A DNA stretch of 64,000 nt from Terriglobia bacterium (lineage in GTDB: Bacteria; Acidobacteriota; Terriglobia; UBA7540). Under the pieces are notes generated by a model. The model worked only from the letters and a program-made list of their open reading frames with translations. It was not told the DNA's origin and made no database searches. Every line of letters begins with the position of its first letter. The first letter of the stretch is position 1. The translations under genes were made by a program, and so were the position numbers. The DNA lies in the NCBI GenBank assembly GCA_035712365.1, contig DASTAW010000054.1, positions 25,429 through 89,428 of the forward strand, in the 5' to 3' direction. Shown one piece after another: positions 27,652 to 37,347 of this stretch.

Positions 27652-30360
27652 ATGCGCGCATCCACGAAGTTCCCGCGGTTTGTCCTGACCTCGATAGTGC
27701 TCCTTATTTCCGGTTTCATTTTCGTCACTCCGGGCTTCGCGGAGAATGGTGCAGTCGCGCCCGGGCATCTACGCTGCGAATACCTCAAGAATCCAGCGGG
27801 AATTGACGTGCGCCAGCCGCGGTTTCAGTGGGTGCTGGACAATTCACGCCGCGGAGTGATGCAAACGGCATACCAGATTCTTGTTGCCTCAAGCACCGCG
27901 GGGTTGGCCGGTAACCGCGGCGACCTGTGGGACAGCGGGAAAGTCATGTCCGGCGACTCAAGCCAAATCGCGTATAGCGGTAAGCCGCTGGTAAGCGACC
28001 GCGTCTACTACTGGAAAGTCCGCACCTGGGACGGCCAGGGGAACGAGAGTGACTACAGCGCGCCCGCAAAGTTTGGAATGGGGCTGCTGGAACGGCAGGA
28101 CTGGAAAGGCCAGTGGATTGGCGGGGGTGGCCTGCTGCGCAAGGGATTCAGCCTGGCGGGCAAAGTGGTCCGTGCGCGAGCCTACGTTACAGCCCTTGGC
28201 TACTATGAACTGCACCTCAACGGTAAGAAGATCGGCGAGAAAGTGCTTGACCCCGCCTGGACCGTCTATCCAAAGCGGGTGCTTTATTCCACCTATGACG
28301 TCACTTCTGCCCTCAAAGACGGCGCGAACGCCATCGGCGTGATGCTCGGCGGTGGCTGGGCGACCCAGCAGGCGGGTGGTCCTGCCTATTACAAGGCGCC
28401 GGCCCTGCTCTTCCAGATGAACATCGAGCTTGCGGACGGGAAAACGGTCAGCGTCTCAAGCGACACTTCCTGGAAAACGGCCGCCGGACCTGTGGTGAGC
28501 GACAGCGTTTACGATGGAGAGGTCTACGATGCGCGGGAGGAGCAGGCTGGATGGGACCGATCTGGCTTTGATGATTCGGCGTGGGCGGCTGCACACGAGG
28601 AGCAGGGCACGGCGGGAGAAATCTCGGCTGAGATGATGCCGCCAATCCGCGTGACGGATACTCTCGTGCCGCACTCCATGACGAACCCTGAGCCGGGAGT
28701 CTACGTTTACGATTTTGGACAGAACTTTGCCGGCTGGGCGCGGCTGGTTGTTCGCGGGCCGCGCGGGGCAAAGGTCAGGCTGCGGTTCAGCGAACTGATC
28801 TATCCGAATGGCACGATCAATCGCCAGAACATCCGCAGCGCCAAGGCCCGCGACATTTACGTCCTGCGCGGAAGCGGGCTTGAAAAGTATGAGCCGCGCT
28901 TTACCTACCACGGGTTCCGCTACGTGGAAGTAACGGGCTACCCCGGCACGCCGAGCCTGGATTCGATTCGCGGCCGGGTGGTCAACAGCGCCGTCGAGAC
29001 CACCGGCAGCTTTGTTGCGTCAAAACAGATCTTGAACGATATCCAGCATCTCATCCGCTGGGGCCAGCTCTCCAATCTTTACAGTATTCCCACTGACTGT
29101 GATCAGCGTAATGAACGCCAGGGCTGGATGGGTGACGCCCAGGTTACAGCGGAAGAAGCCATGATGAATTTTGACATGGCGGCGTTCTACACCAACTTCG
29201 TCCGCGACATCCGCGACGCGCAGATGCCGGACGGTGAAATTCCTGATACCGTGCCGCACAAGTACGGCAGGTATCCTGCGGACCCGGCCTGGGGCACGGC
29301 CTATCCGCTGCTGTGCTGGTACATGTGGCAGCAGTATGGCGACAGGCGCATCCTGGAGGAGAATTACGACGGACTGAAGAAGTACCTGGAATTCCTGCGC
29401 ACCAGGGCCAAGGACAATGTTCTGCGGTACAGCTACTACGGTGACTGGGTGGCCATCAAGCCTACACCCGGCGCGCTGGTTTCGGATGCATACTTTTATT
29501 ACGACACGCGCATTCTGTCTGACATTGCAAAGGTCCTTGGCAAAACCGGGGACACGGATGCCTATGCAGCGCTTGCCGATCAAATCAAGGCTGCGTTCAA
29601 CAATGCGTTCTTCAAAGCTGACACCGGCGAATATGCGAACGGCGCCCAGACCGCCCAGGTCATGCCGTTGTTCCTGGATCTGGTCCCGGAAAAAGAGCGT
29701 GGCGGAGTGATGGGCAAGCTCTACAACAACATTGTCTATGAAAATAACACACACGTCACCACTGGCTTTATCGGGGTCAAATATCTTCTTCCCGTGCTGA
29801 CCCGCGATGGACACTCTGACCTGGCGTATGAACTGGCCACCCAGACAACCTATCCCAGTTGGGGATACATGATCGCGGAGGGAGCAACCACCTTGTGGGA
29901 ACTGTGGCAGTCCAAGATCGGCCCTTCCATGAATTCCCACAACCACATCATGATGGGAAGCCTTGGCGCGTGGTTTTATCGCGCCCTCGGGGGCATCAAT
30001 CTTGGCCCTGACGGCGAAGGCTACCGGCACATCGTGATAAAACCCAATATGGTTGAGGACCTCGACTGGACAAGCGCTTCGATGGAAACCCCGCGTGGCC
30101 AGGTGTCCTGCTCCTGGCAGAAAAAGGCTGGGGCCGTTTCCATGGAGGTGGTTGTTCCGGCCAATAGCGACGCCAAAATCGTGGTTCCGCCAGAAGAGGA
30201 GATGACGAAGGTGATAGTCCGCGAAGGCGACCACGTGGTGTGGCAAAACGGCAAGTTCGTTCCCGGCGACCCCGGGATTACCGGCGCCACGTTGCGGGAA
30301 CACGCCATTGAGTTCAGCGCAGGCTCAGGCTATTATCATTTTCTCCTGACCGGAGAATGA
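27652..30360 (+). CDS. Alpha-L-rhamnosidase, GH78
   Basis: A 902-residue secreted enzyme with a signal peptide (about 10-30, ending GFAENG). The family layout is visible: an N-terminal Bac_rhamnosid_N-type domain, carbohydrate-binding beta domains, an (alpha/alpha)6 barrel from about residue 440, and a C-terminal beta domain. The GH78 catalytic block DCDQRNERQGWMGDA, which carries the general acid, is intact, as is YPSWGYMIAEGATTLWELW. It releases terminal L-rhamnose from plant polysaccharides or glycosides. ATG 27652 is preferred over a GTG one codon earlier. Confidence 0.93.
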   Translation: MRASTKFPRFVLTSIVLLISGFIFVTPGFAENGAVAPGHLRCEYLKNPAGIDVRQPRFQWVLDNSRRGVMQTAYQILVASSTAGLAGNRGDLWDSGKVMSGDSSQIAYSGKPLVSDRVYYWKVRTWDGQGNESDYSAPAKFGMGLLERQDWKGQWIGGGGLLRKGFSLAGKVVRARAYVTALGYYELHLNGKKIGEKVLDPAWTVYPKRVLYSTYDVTSALKDGANAIGVMLGGGWATQQAGGPAYYKAPALLFQMNIELADGKTVSVSSDTSWKTAAGPVVSDSVYDGEVYDAREEQAGWDRSGFDDSAWAAAHEEQGTAGEISAEMMPPIRVTDTLVPHSMTNPEPGVYVYDFGQNFAGWARLVVRGPRGAKVRLRFSELIYPNGTINRQNIRSAKARDIYVLRGSGLEKYEPRFTYHGFRYVEVTGYPGTPSLDSIRGRVVNSAVETTGSFVASKQILNDIQHLIRWGQLSNLYSIPTDCDQRNERQGWMGDAQVTAEEAMMNFDMAAFYTNFVRDIRDAQMPDGEIPDTVPHKYGRYPADPAWGTAYPLLCWYMWQQYGDRRILEENYDGLKKYLEFLRTRAKDNVLRYSYYGDWVAIKPTPGALVSDAYFYYDTRILSDIAKVLGKTGDTDAYAALADQIKAAFNNAFFKADTGEYANGAQTAQVMPLFLDLVPEKERGGVMGKLYNNIVYENNTHVTTGFIGVKYLLPVLTRDGHSDLAYELATQTTYPSWGYMIAEGATTLWELWQSKIGPSMNSHNHIMMGSLGAWFYRALGGINLGPDGEGYRHIVIKPNMVEDLDWTSASMETPRGQVSCSWQKKAGAVSMEVVVPANSDAKIVVPPEEEMTKVIVREGDHVVWQNGKFVPGDPGITGATLREHAIEFSAGSGYYHFLLTGE

Positions 30361-30410
30361 CTTGCGGTGTGAGAAGTGCTCTTACTCTTGCTTTGACGAA
30401 AGGACGAACT

Positions 30411-31382
30411 GTGAAACTGGTCTCTTATGAATCGGGGAAGCAACCTGCCCTGGGAGTCGTGGTAAAAGACTGGATCGTCGGCGTCGGTCCGGCGATCCAT
30501 CTGTTGCAGAAAAAGCGGGTGCCGCGAGCACTGGCGGGAGGCGCGAACTTCAAGAATGCGGCGCGCCGCCTCCTCGACGCCGGCGCGGCTCCGAAAGACA
30601 TGATCGAACTGCTCGGGCGGGGGCAGGCCTGGGGCAAAGCGCTTGCTGTGGTCACCTCAGCACTGGCAAAAGGGATTGATCCCGCCAAAGCGCCGCGAGG
30701 CCTTTTTACTCCTCTCGCCGATGCACGCCTGCTCGCTCCCATCCCGAAGCCGGGCAAGATCACCTGTGTGGGGCTGAACTATGCCGACCATGCCCGCGAG
30801 CAGGGGCATGAGCCTCCGAAGTCGCCAATCTTTTTTCTCAAGTCCGGTAATACGATTTGCGGCCCGGGCGACCCGATTCAACTGCCGCCGAATTCTTCCC
30901 AGGTGGACTACGAAGCGGAGTTTGCCGTGGTCATTGGGAAGGGAGGGAGCCGCATTTCCGAAGGGGACGCATACGATCACGTTGCCGGCTATATGGTCCT
31001 GCATGACGTCAGCGCGCGCGATCTGCAGTTCTCTGACGGCCAGTGGTTTCGCGGCAAAAGCTGTGACACTTTTGCCCCAAGCGGCCCCTGGATCGTTACG
31101 CGGGACGAAATCAAGGACCCGCACAAATTGCGGATTTCTCTCACGCTAAATGGCGAGGTCATGCAGGATTCGAACACTTCCAACCTGATTTTCAGCGTGC
31201 CTTATCTGATCAGTTACCTGTCGCAGTCTGCCAGGTGGGAAGTAGGCGATGTGATTTCCACCGGCACGCCACCCGGGGTCGGTGTTTTTCGCAAGCCTCC
31301 GGTGTTCCTGAAGGCAGGAGATACCGTCAGCGTTACAGTTGAGGGCTTGGGGACGCTGACGAATACAGTCGCCGGCCCTTAA
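30411..31382 (+). CDS. Fumarylacetoacetate hydrolase family protein (candidate 2,4-diketo-3-deoxy-L-rhamnonate hydrolase)
   Basis: A 323-residue member of the FAH superfamily. The catalytic domain has CVGLNYADHA, DYEAEFAVVIG with the metal-binding Glu pair, YMVLHDVSARDLQ and GKSCDTFAPSGPWIVT; it ends TGTPPGVGV. Enzymes of this group cleave 2,4-diketo acids, including the sugar-acid intermediates that give pyruvate and L-lactate. GTG at 30411, after AAAGGA, starts at VKLVSYE as homologues do; an ATG at 30357 overlapping the rhamnosidase stop would add 18 residues. The rhamnosidase and lutAB context supports the proposed substrate, but the sequence alone does not fix it. Confidence 0.85.
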   Translation: MKLVSYESGKQPALGVVVKDWIVGVGPAIHLLQKKRVPRALAGGANFKNAARRLLDAGAAPKDMIELLGRGQAWGKALAVVTSALAKGIDPAKAPRGLFTPLADARLLAPIPKPGKITCVGLNYADHAREQGHEPPKSPIFFLKSGNTICGPGDPIQLPPNSSQVDYEAEFAVVIGKGGSRISEGDAYDHVAGYMVLHDVSARDLQFSDGQWFRGKSCDTFAPSGPWIVTRDEIKDPHKLRISLTLNGEVMQDSNTSNLIFSVPYLISYLSQSARWEVGDVISTGTPPGVGVFRKPPVFLKAGDTVSVTVEGLGTLTNTVAGP

Positions 31383-31441
31383 AGATGTTTGCCGATTGGA
31401 GCCGACGGCCGGGCGCGGCGTTCCTGAGAAAGGATGGATCA

Positions 31442-33148
31442 TTACTCTTGAGCCAATCGCTCCTGGGCGGCTTTGGGGAGGGCGTTGTAAAGGGCCACGA
31501 AGGCGCCATTCGTCCATCCAAACCCCACCACGTTCGTCTTGTATCCCACCTGAATGTTGGTTTCGGAAGACCTCGTATCCACGTTGTATTTTTCGCGGAT
31601 CGTTCCGTCCTTCAGGAAGTTGTCAAGCACCATGGAAAGGAACTGGAGTGAAATGCCGTTGGCTTCAGCGGCATAGCCATAACGTCGCAGCCCCTCGATG
31701 GCGATCAGTTGGATCGGCGCCCAGCCGTACGGCGCGTCCCACTGCGCGCCTGTGTTCACCATGCTCATCACGATTCCACCCGGCCGGTCAAAGGCTGCAA
31801 GATTCTTGAAAACGGCTTTTGCCTGCTCGGGAGAAGCCAGACCGACCCAGAGAGGATAAAACGTGGTGGCGTAGGAATATCGGGATTGGGTCCCGCTGGT
31901 AAAATCGTAATCGTAATAAAGACCGTATTCAGAGCTCCAAAGATATTTATCGATTTTCTGGCGCCGGGTTGCCGCCCGTTGACGCCATTCCATGGAAGCT
32001 TCTTTCAGACCAAGCTCAGCGCTCATCCACTCCAGGTCCTGTTCAGATTTGTAAAGCAGACAGTTTAGCCCAACGGCTGCAAAATCCGGGGTGCCGGCCC
32101 CAAACGGGCCAAAGCGGAAAGACACATCGAATCCCGATTCGCGCATGCTGCGATCGCCCTTGTAAAACCTGGGCGTCAGAGCAAATTTGTCCAGGGTTTC
32201 GTCCTGCTGCCTGGCGCCCGGCTCGTTGAGCGTGAAGTCCAGGTTGAGCGAAAACTCCGGGCCCATGACGGCTGCCTGAGAGCCTTTCCCGTTTTTTGGT
32301 ACCAGTTGGAGGTAAGGCTGGCTACCCTGCGGGTGAAGCATAAAATACTGTGCCACGGTTCTATAGTAGGCGTCTGTGGCAGGACCAAGCTCAGGGACCG
32401 GACCCTCGCCGAAATCGTAGAATCGAGAAAGGCCGGTGTCTCCTGCCAGGTGGGGAGGTTCTGTCCAGAAGCGGTAGTCCTTGACGGCATGGTCGTAGGC
32501 TGTGCGAAGCCAGGCCGGGTCCGATTGATCCTTGGCTTTCTCAGCTCCGTAGACTGTCCGGATCATGGATGTTAGAAATGGCGGCTGGGAGCGAGTCAGG
32601 TAATACGTCCGGTTGGCATTGAGAATTCCGCCATAGTGATCGATTTCAAAAAAGAAGTTGTCGATAATATCCCGGGCCAGGTTGGTCCTGCCGTCCTCGA
32701 CCAGACCACGAATGATAAAGTAGCTGTCCCATCCGTACATCTCATTGAACATGCCTCCCGGGACGACATAAGGCTTGGGGAGGTAGAGCAAACCCGGGGA
32801 TTTGATGGCACTGAGGTCAACAGCCCCCAGTTTTTTGATGACTGCCGGCAATCGGTTGACTTGCACCTGACATCCAACTGCAGCAGTTCTCAGACCTGCG
32901 GGCTCCGGAAAATCCACAGGAAGGTAAAGGACGGACTTGGCGTTCGTTTTGGGATCGGTGTAGGTTCCGCACTTAGTCATCGAGCGGGTCAGCGTGTCCC
33001 AGCCGCTGGAAATGTACTGCAGAATCTTTTGTACATTGGCCGGTGTCTTCGTTTGGGCGGCAGGGGCCACGTGGCCCGGAAGGGCAGTAAGGCACGCGGC
33101 CAGAATGACATACAGAAGAATCGGCCGAATAATGAGCGATTTTTTCAT
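31442..33148 (-). CDS. Periplasmic trehalase, GH37
   Basis: A 568-residue exported hydrolase that splits trehalose to glucose. A signal peptide occupies about the first 30 residues. Both trehalase signatures are seen: PGGMFNEMYGWDSYF near residue 130 and QWDAPYGWAPIQL near 490. It converges on the FAH gene from the other strand and ends 60 bases from it. The start has a hydrophobic n-region MKKSLIIRPILL, supporting ATG at 33148. Confidence 0.9.
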   Translation of the reverse strand: MKKSLIIRPILLYVILAACLTALPGHVAPAAQTKTPANVQKILQYISSGWDTLTRSMTKCGTYTDPKTNAKSVLYLPVDFPEPAGLRTAAVGCQVQVNRLPAVIKKLGAVDLSAIKSPGLLYLPKPYVVPGGMFNEMYGWDSYFIIRGLVEDGRTNLARDIIDNFFFEIDHYGGILNANRTYYLTRSQPPFLTSMIRTVYGAEKAKDQSDPAWLRTAYDHAVKDYRFWTEPPHLAGDTGLSRFYDFGEGPVPELGPATDAYYRTVAQYFMLHPQGSQPYLQLVPKNGKGSQAAVMGPEFSLNLDFTLNEPGARQQDETLDKFALTPRFYKGDRSMRESGFDVSFRFGPFGAGTPDFAAVGLNCLLYKSEQDLEWMSAELGLKEASMEWRQRAATRRQKIDKYLWSSEYGLYYDYDFTSGTQSRYSYATTFYPLWVGLASPEQAKAVFKNLAAFDRPGGIVMSMVNTGAQWDAPYGWAPIQLIAIEGLRRYGYAAEANGISLQFLSMVLDNFLKDGTIREKYNVDTRSSETNIQVGYKTNVVGFGWTNGAFVALYNALPKAAQERLAQE

Positions 33149-33295
33149 AGGATAAGACTATATAATTCCAGTTATTCATCTTCAACACAAGTTTCTTGGC
33201 GGTACGCCCCGGATGCTTTCGGCCGGTGCGGGGACGCTCTGGTTTTATTGACCGCGCAGAGGCTTTTCTGTCAGAATCCTCTAGGAACGAAAGCT

Positions 33296-34510
33296 ATGCC
33301 GCGCACGCTTCCACAGACCCGCGAAATACTCGCTGCCGCAAGGCTTGAGCATGTTCGCTATGCCATCCGCGACCTTGCCGTGCTGGCGGAGGATTTGGCT
33401 CGCCAGGGCAAACAGATCCTGCCCCTCAACATCGGTGATCCGGTGATCTTTGATTTCCAGACCCCCGCTCACTTGATCGAGGCGGCTGCCAAGGCCATGC
33501 GGGACGGCTGCAACGGTTATGCTCCGTCCGTGGGCGTAAAGCCGGCGCTTGAAGCGATCCGGGCAGAGGCGGAAGCGAAAGGCATCCGGAACATCCAGAC
33601 TGTTTTTGTTACCGAGGGCGTCAGTGAAGCCGTGGACCTTGTTCTGACGGCGCTGCTGGAGCCGCACGAGAGTGTTCTGACGCCCCTGCCGGACTACCCG
33701 CTCTATGATGCCGTGCTCGCAAAACTGAACGCGCTTCCCAGTTCTTATAACCTGGATGAGAGCAATGGCTGGCAACCGGATGTCGATCATCTGGAGAGCC
33801 AGGTCACCAGAAATACCCGTGGGCTGGTAGTGATCAATCCGAACAACCCGACGGGCGCGGTCTATTCGCAGGCCACGCTTGAAAAGATAGTAGAAGTGGC
33901 GCGGCGGCACAACCTGGTGATCTTTTCCGACGAAATTTATGCGCGGCTTATGCTGGACGGCGAGCCTCACGTCTCGATTGCGAGTCTGGCGCCCGACGTT
34001 CCTGTGGTCACCTTCGGCGGACTTTCCAAAGAATACCTGGCCCCGGGCTGGCGGGTGGCCTGGGGCATCGTGAGCGGCGATGCCGGAGTGGTCGCTCCCT
34101 ACGTTGAAGGCATCCACAAGCTGCTTCGGGCGCGTCTGTCTGCAAATCATCCGCTGCAATACGCAATTCCGGCGGCGCTCCATGGGCCGCAGGACCACCT
34201 GCAGGAAACCGTGAACAAGCTACGCAGGCGGCGCGATCTGGTGATGGACTGGAGCCAGAACACTCGCAGAGTCAGTTGCGTCAGCCCGCGCGGGGCTTTT
34301 TATGCTTTTCCGCGTCTGGACATTCCAGAGAGCGACGATGACTTCGTGCGGGGCTTGCTGGCGGAGCAGCACGTGCTGGTGGTGAACGGTGGAGGGTTTG
34401 GCCAGGCCCCAGGGACGCGGCACGTCCGCATCGTATTTCTGCCGCCCGAACACATTCTTGAGCCGGCGCTTGGCAAAATCACGGCATACCTTGAGAAGCA
34501 CTGGCCGTGA
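33296..34510 (+). CDS. PLP-dependent aminotransferase, class I/II (AlaA-like)
   Basis: A 404-residue fold-type I enzyme. VINPNNPTGAVYS gives the substrate-carboxylate loop, FSDEIYARL the PLP aspartate and tyrosine, and FGGLSKEYLAPGWRVAW the Schiff-base lysine with its arginine. The sequence resembles alanine/aspartate-type aminotransferases such as AlaA. The open frame continues far upstream across the trehalase promoter, but ATG at 33296 aligns with family starts. Confidence 0.9.
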   Translation: MPRTLPQTREILAAARLEHVRYAIRDLAVLAEDLARQGKQILPLNIGDPVIFDFQTPAHLIEAAAKAMRDGCNGYAPSVGVKPALEAIRAEAEAKGIRNIQTVFVTEGVSEAVDLVLTALLEPHESVLTPLPDYPLYDAVLAKLNALPSSYNLDESNGWQPDVDHLESQVTRNTRGLVVINPNNPTGAVYSQATLEKIVEVARRHNLVIFSDEIYARLMLDGEPHVSIASLAPDVPVVTFGGLSKEYLAPGWRVAWGIVSGDAGVVAPYVEGIHKLLRARLSANHPLQYAIPAALHGPQDHLQETVNKLRRRRDLVMDWSQNTRRVSCVSPRGAFYAFPRLDIPESDDDFVRGLLAEQHVLVVNGGGFGQAPGTRHVRIVFLPPEHILEPALGKITAYLEKHWP

Positions 34511-34761
34511 CGTTCGCGTTTTTGCCCGCCCGGGCGGCCTGCTCCCGGCTGGCGCAAGGCCCATGTTTGGCGGTAGCGATAGAAAACGGGCAAGTTAGAT
34601 TATCGGCTTTTTCGTTTCCGGCTGCTTGTTCAGTCCGGCACGCCTTGAACAACCAGACCGAAACGACATTTGCGGTCCTGGCATTCTCGCGTTATTCTTA
34701 ACACATCCGAGTTCAGTTTAACGGAATTCCGGTCAGCGCAGTCGCAGATTGCAGGTTTGTT

Positions 34762-34917
34762 GTGGACGGCATCGAATTCAAGAACGACGAGCAGGCGGCC
34801 TCGCGGGAGTTTCCCAACCAGTTTTGCCCGGTGTGCGGGACCCGCCTGGAATCGAACCATTGTAAGATGGTCTGTTCGCGTTGCGGTTATTTCATGTCCT
34901 GTTCGGAGTTCGAATAA
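34762..34917 (+). CDS. Small zinc-ribbon protein (51 residues)
   Basis: A short frame starting with GTG and encoding CPVCGTRLE...[18 protein letters not shown]. Two CxxC pairs about 16 residues apart form a likely zinc ribbon, and the end ECSEF-like motif (SCSEF) is common in small acidobacterial zinc proteins. It lies between the aminotransferase and the STAS gene. The dense cysteine pattern is not expected by chance. No ribosome site is obvious, and its job is unknown. Confidence 0.6.
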   Translation: MDGIEFKNDEQAASREFPNQFCPVCGTRLESNHCKMVCSRCGYFMSCSEFE

Positions 34918-35009
34918 GATTTTCCCAAGCATGCAACACGCTACTCGAGTAGCGGGCCAGATGTTTTGCAGCGGCCGGGGCCCGTGCCGAGAAACTCAGG
35001 AGGGGTGAA

Positions 35010-35354
35010 ATGGCACTGCACATTGTAGAAAAGGATACGGATGGAGTGACCGTGCTGTCGTTGGCGGGTCGCGTGACTCTGGGCGACGAAAGCGGCCAGT
35101 TGCGGAGCACGATTAAGCAACTCCTGGCGCAAGGAAAAAAGCGCCTGGTGCTTGACCTTGCCGACGTCAGCTACATTGACAGCGCAGGACTCGGCACTCT
35201 GGTTGCCGCGTATACCTCCGCCCGCCATGAGGGTGGCGAGGTCCGCCTGGCTGGCGTCACAAAAAACTTTGGCGAATTACTCAACGTCACCAAGCTTCTG
35301 ACGGTTTTCAGCGTGCATGATAATGTGCCGGACGCGCTGAAGGGTTTCCGCTAA
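35010..35354 (+). CDS. STAS-domain anti-sigma factor antagonist
   Basis: A 114-residue SpoIIAA/RsbV-type protein. DVSYIDSAGLGTLVAAY contains the serine phosphorylated by a partner HATPase kinase; dephosphorylated protein frees a sigma factor by binding its anti-sigma. The start has a strong AGGAGGGG site. No cognate kinase or sigma gene lies next to it, so the partner must be elsewhere. Confidence 0.92.
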   Translation: MALHIVEKDTDGVTVLSLAGRVTLGDESGQLRSTIKQLLAQGKKRLVLDLADVSYIDSAGLGTLVAAYTSARHEGGEVRLAGVTKNFGELLNVTKLLTVFSVHDNVPDALKGFR

Positions 35355-35368
35355 ATTTTGCGAAGGCG

Positions 35369-36703
35369 CTACAGGCCTGCGGGATTGTCCATCCAATAGA
35401 CCGCCAAGCCGGACAGCAGCTTGGGGTAGAAGTCCGTGGATTTCTGCGGCAGCGGCAGACCTGCGTAGGCGTTCTCGCAGACGGCCTGGATGGGCGTCGG
35501 GTTCATCAGGAAGGCCGCCTGCGCCTGGCCTGCATTCACCTCTTCGACAGCCTGCTCCATTTCGCGGACGTAGCGCAGATATTTCTGTTCGCGCACAGCC
35601 TGGCGATCGATCCGCATCACCTTTTCCAGCACCAGCCCGTGCAGGAGAACCACGTCCAGCCGGCGGAGGGTTTCAGGGAATTCGCCGAGCGCTGCGGCGA
35701 GACCGGCGTCTTTTTTGAGTTTGAACAACGCCGCGCGCTTCGCCCCTGCATAGGCCGCGATGGTGGGCTGTTCGCGCCCGGACTTTTCGAGCGCCTGGCG
35801 GATCGTCTGCGCGTCCTGCGCCGTCTCTCCGCTCGTAGCAAGTTTTTCAACCTGGAAGAACGGCGCGGCCTCCCGGCAGAGTTTTTCCCAGTCAAACCCC
35901 GGCAGGCTGTGCACCACGCGATGCGTGGGAAGGACCAGCAGGCCGTCGCTTTCGAGCGGCACAAACGTGGCCATGATGTAGTTCGCGCGATCGTCTTCCG
36001 GCGCGTTCCGGCGGCGCTCGCGCGCGTAGGCCAGGGATGTTTCATAGCGATGGTGGCCGTCGGCGATTACCAGCTTTTTGGACCTCATCGCGTCAATCAC
36101 CTGCTCCAGCACGCGCGGGTCCGACACGCGCCACATGGAATGCAAGCTCGAGTATTCATCCGTCAGTTCCTGCCAGGGCGCCGCCTGCGTCTCTTCGCGC
36201 AGCAGATGATCGATCTCGCCTTTAGGATCGCTATAGAGCATGAAGATCTGCCCGAAATTGCACCGCGTGGCTTTCAGCAATTCCATGCGGTCCGCCTTGG
36301 GACCGGAGAGCGTCTCTTCATGCCGATGGACCACGCCGGCGGAATATTCTTCCAGGCGCAGCAACGCCACAAATCCCCGCCGCTGTTTTCGCCGGGAGGT
36401 CTCGCCAGACTCGCCGGGCACGGCGAATTCCTGAAAGTAAGGATAAATAGCCGGCTCGCCCTCTGAAACCAGCGTGCGTTCCTCGATCCAGTTCTGCAAC
36501 TCCGCGGCCGCCTCGCTGTAAACGCTCTGGCTGCTGCCCGGAGTCGGCTGCCGCAGAATCAGCCGGACAAAGTTGTACGGGCTCGTCGCGTAATAGCGGG
36601 CGCGCATTTCGGGCGATACCTTGTCATACGGCTGCGTCACAACCTTCTGCAAATCGATTGCTGAATTGTAATGAAGCGCCCGAAAAGGATAAATCTCAGC
36701 CAT
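35369..36703 (-). CDS. DUF1015 family protein
   Basis: A 444-residue protein of the DUF1015 family, recognisable from the N-terminal IYPFRALHYNS and VVTQPYDKVSPEMRARY, and the central FVIADGHHRYETSLAY-type block (LVIADGHHRYETSLAY). These proteins are widespread in anaerobes and acidobacteria and often sit near serine or amino acid metabolism genes; their activity is not settled. It converges on the STAS gene with a 14-base gap. Confidence 0.88.
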   Translation of the reverse strand: MAEIYPFRALHYNSAIDLQKVVTQPYDKVSPEMRARYYATSPYNFVRLILRQPTPGSSQSVYSEAAAELQNWIEERTLVSEGEPAIYPYFQEFAVPGESGETSRRKQRRGFVALLRLEEYSAGVVHRHEETLSGPKADRMELLKATRCNFGQIFMLYSDPKGEIDHLLREETQAAPWQELTDEYSSLHSMWRVSDPRVLEQVIDAMRSKKLVIADGHHRYETSLAYARERRRNAPEDDRANYIMATFVPLESDGLLVLPTHRVVHSLPGFDWEKLCREAAPFFQVEKLATSGETAQDAQTIRQALEKSGREQPTIAAYAGAKRAALFKLKKDAGLAAALGEFPETLRRLDVVLLHGLVLEKVMRIDRQAVREQKYLRYVREMEQAVEEVNAGQAQAAFLMNPTPIQAVCENAYAGLPLPQKSTDFYPKLLSGLAVYWMDNPAGL

Positions 36704-36769
36704 ACAGCCCGCCCCCTCGGTGATGAAGAAAACGGCTATCTTATCACAGGTGGCGGACGGGCTGCATAT

Positions 36770-37090
36770 TCAGCGTGAAGGTCGTGACGTCTCCTCGAAT
36801 CCCAACAGAGCGCGGATATCCCGGGAGGCGTGGAGCACGCGAATAACTTCAAGTGGCCGCGTTTCGGGCCGATAAATGACGAGGTAGGAATAGACCAGGA
36901 AAAAACGGTGCCGGCGGTCAGCTAGGTCTTCGCGAAGGTGGCCCATGCCCGGCGTTCTGACCAGTTCTCGGATGGCTGCTTCGATCCTGTCGAGCACCCT
37001 TTCGGCGGCCTCACGGTTGTCGAGGGCCAGGTAATCCCAAATCTCTTCCGGGTCCCGGCGGGCAAGCGGCGTGAGGACGAAACGCGTCAC
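36770..37090 (-). CDS. parE: ParE/RelE-family toxin
   Basis: A 106-residue toxin of type II systems. FVLTPLARRDPEEIWDYLA at the start, an ERVLDRIEAAIREL helix and MGHLREDLADRRHRFFLV...YLVIYRP follow the ParE pattern. ParE toxins poison gyrase; related RelE toxins cut mRNA, and the sequence favours ParE. It overlaps the antitoxin stop by four bases. Confidence 0.88.
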   Translation of the reverse strand: MTRFVLTPLARRDPEEIWDYLALDNREAAERVLDRIEAAIRELVRTPGMGHLREDLADRRHRFFLVYSYLVIYRPETRPLEVIRVLHASRDIRALLGFEETSRPSR

Positions 37091-37347
37091 GAAGCGCGCC
37101 GGGCGGGTCGCCGCCGGCGGATCTTGCGAAAAGCTTCAGGACCGTCAACAAGCTCGCCGCGGTCGGCCTCGGCGCTCCCACGAGCAATCTCCCTGCGCAA
37201 CTCCTCAAGGCGCAGCTTTTTCAGCTCCTCGCGCTCTTTCAGCAGGCGAAGGCCCTCACGGATCACTTCGCTCTGCGACTGGTAGAGGCCGGAATCGACC
37301 AGCTCAGCTACGAACTGTTCGAAGACGGGGCCCAGGTTGGCATTCAT
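37087..37347 (-). CDS. parD: ParD-family antitoxin
   Basis: An 86-residue CopG/ParD protein: a ribbon-helix-helix N terminus (VFEQFVAELVDSGLYQSQSEVIREGLRLL) and a charged, basic C-terminal tail that would bind the toxin. ATG at 37347 has a GGAAGG site; an upstream start is possible but adds non-conserved residues. It lies upstream of parE with ATGA-type overlap, and the complex would be expected to repress this promoter. Confidence 0.88.
   Translation of the reverse strand: MNANLGPVFEQFVAELVDSGLYQSQSEVIREGLRLLKEREELKKLRLEELRREIARGSAEADRGELVDGPEAFRKIRRRRPARRAS

Noticed and set aside
32636..33295. Upstream 220-codon extension of the aminotransferase frame
   Set aside because: It runs antisense through the trehalase gene and its promoter, with no relation to aminotransferases.
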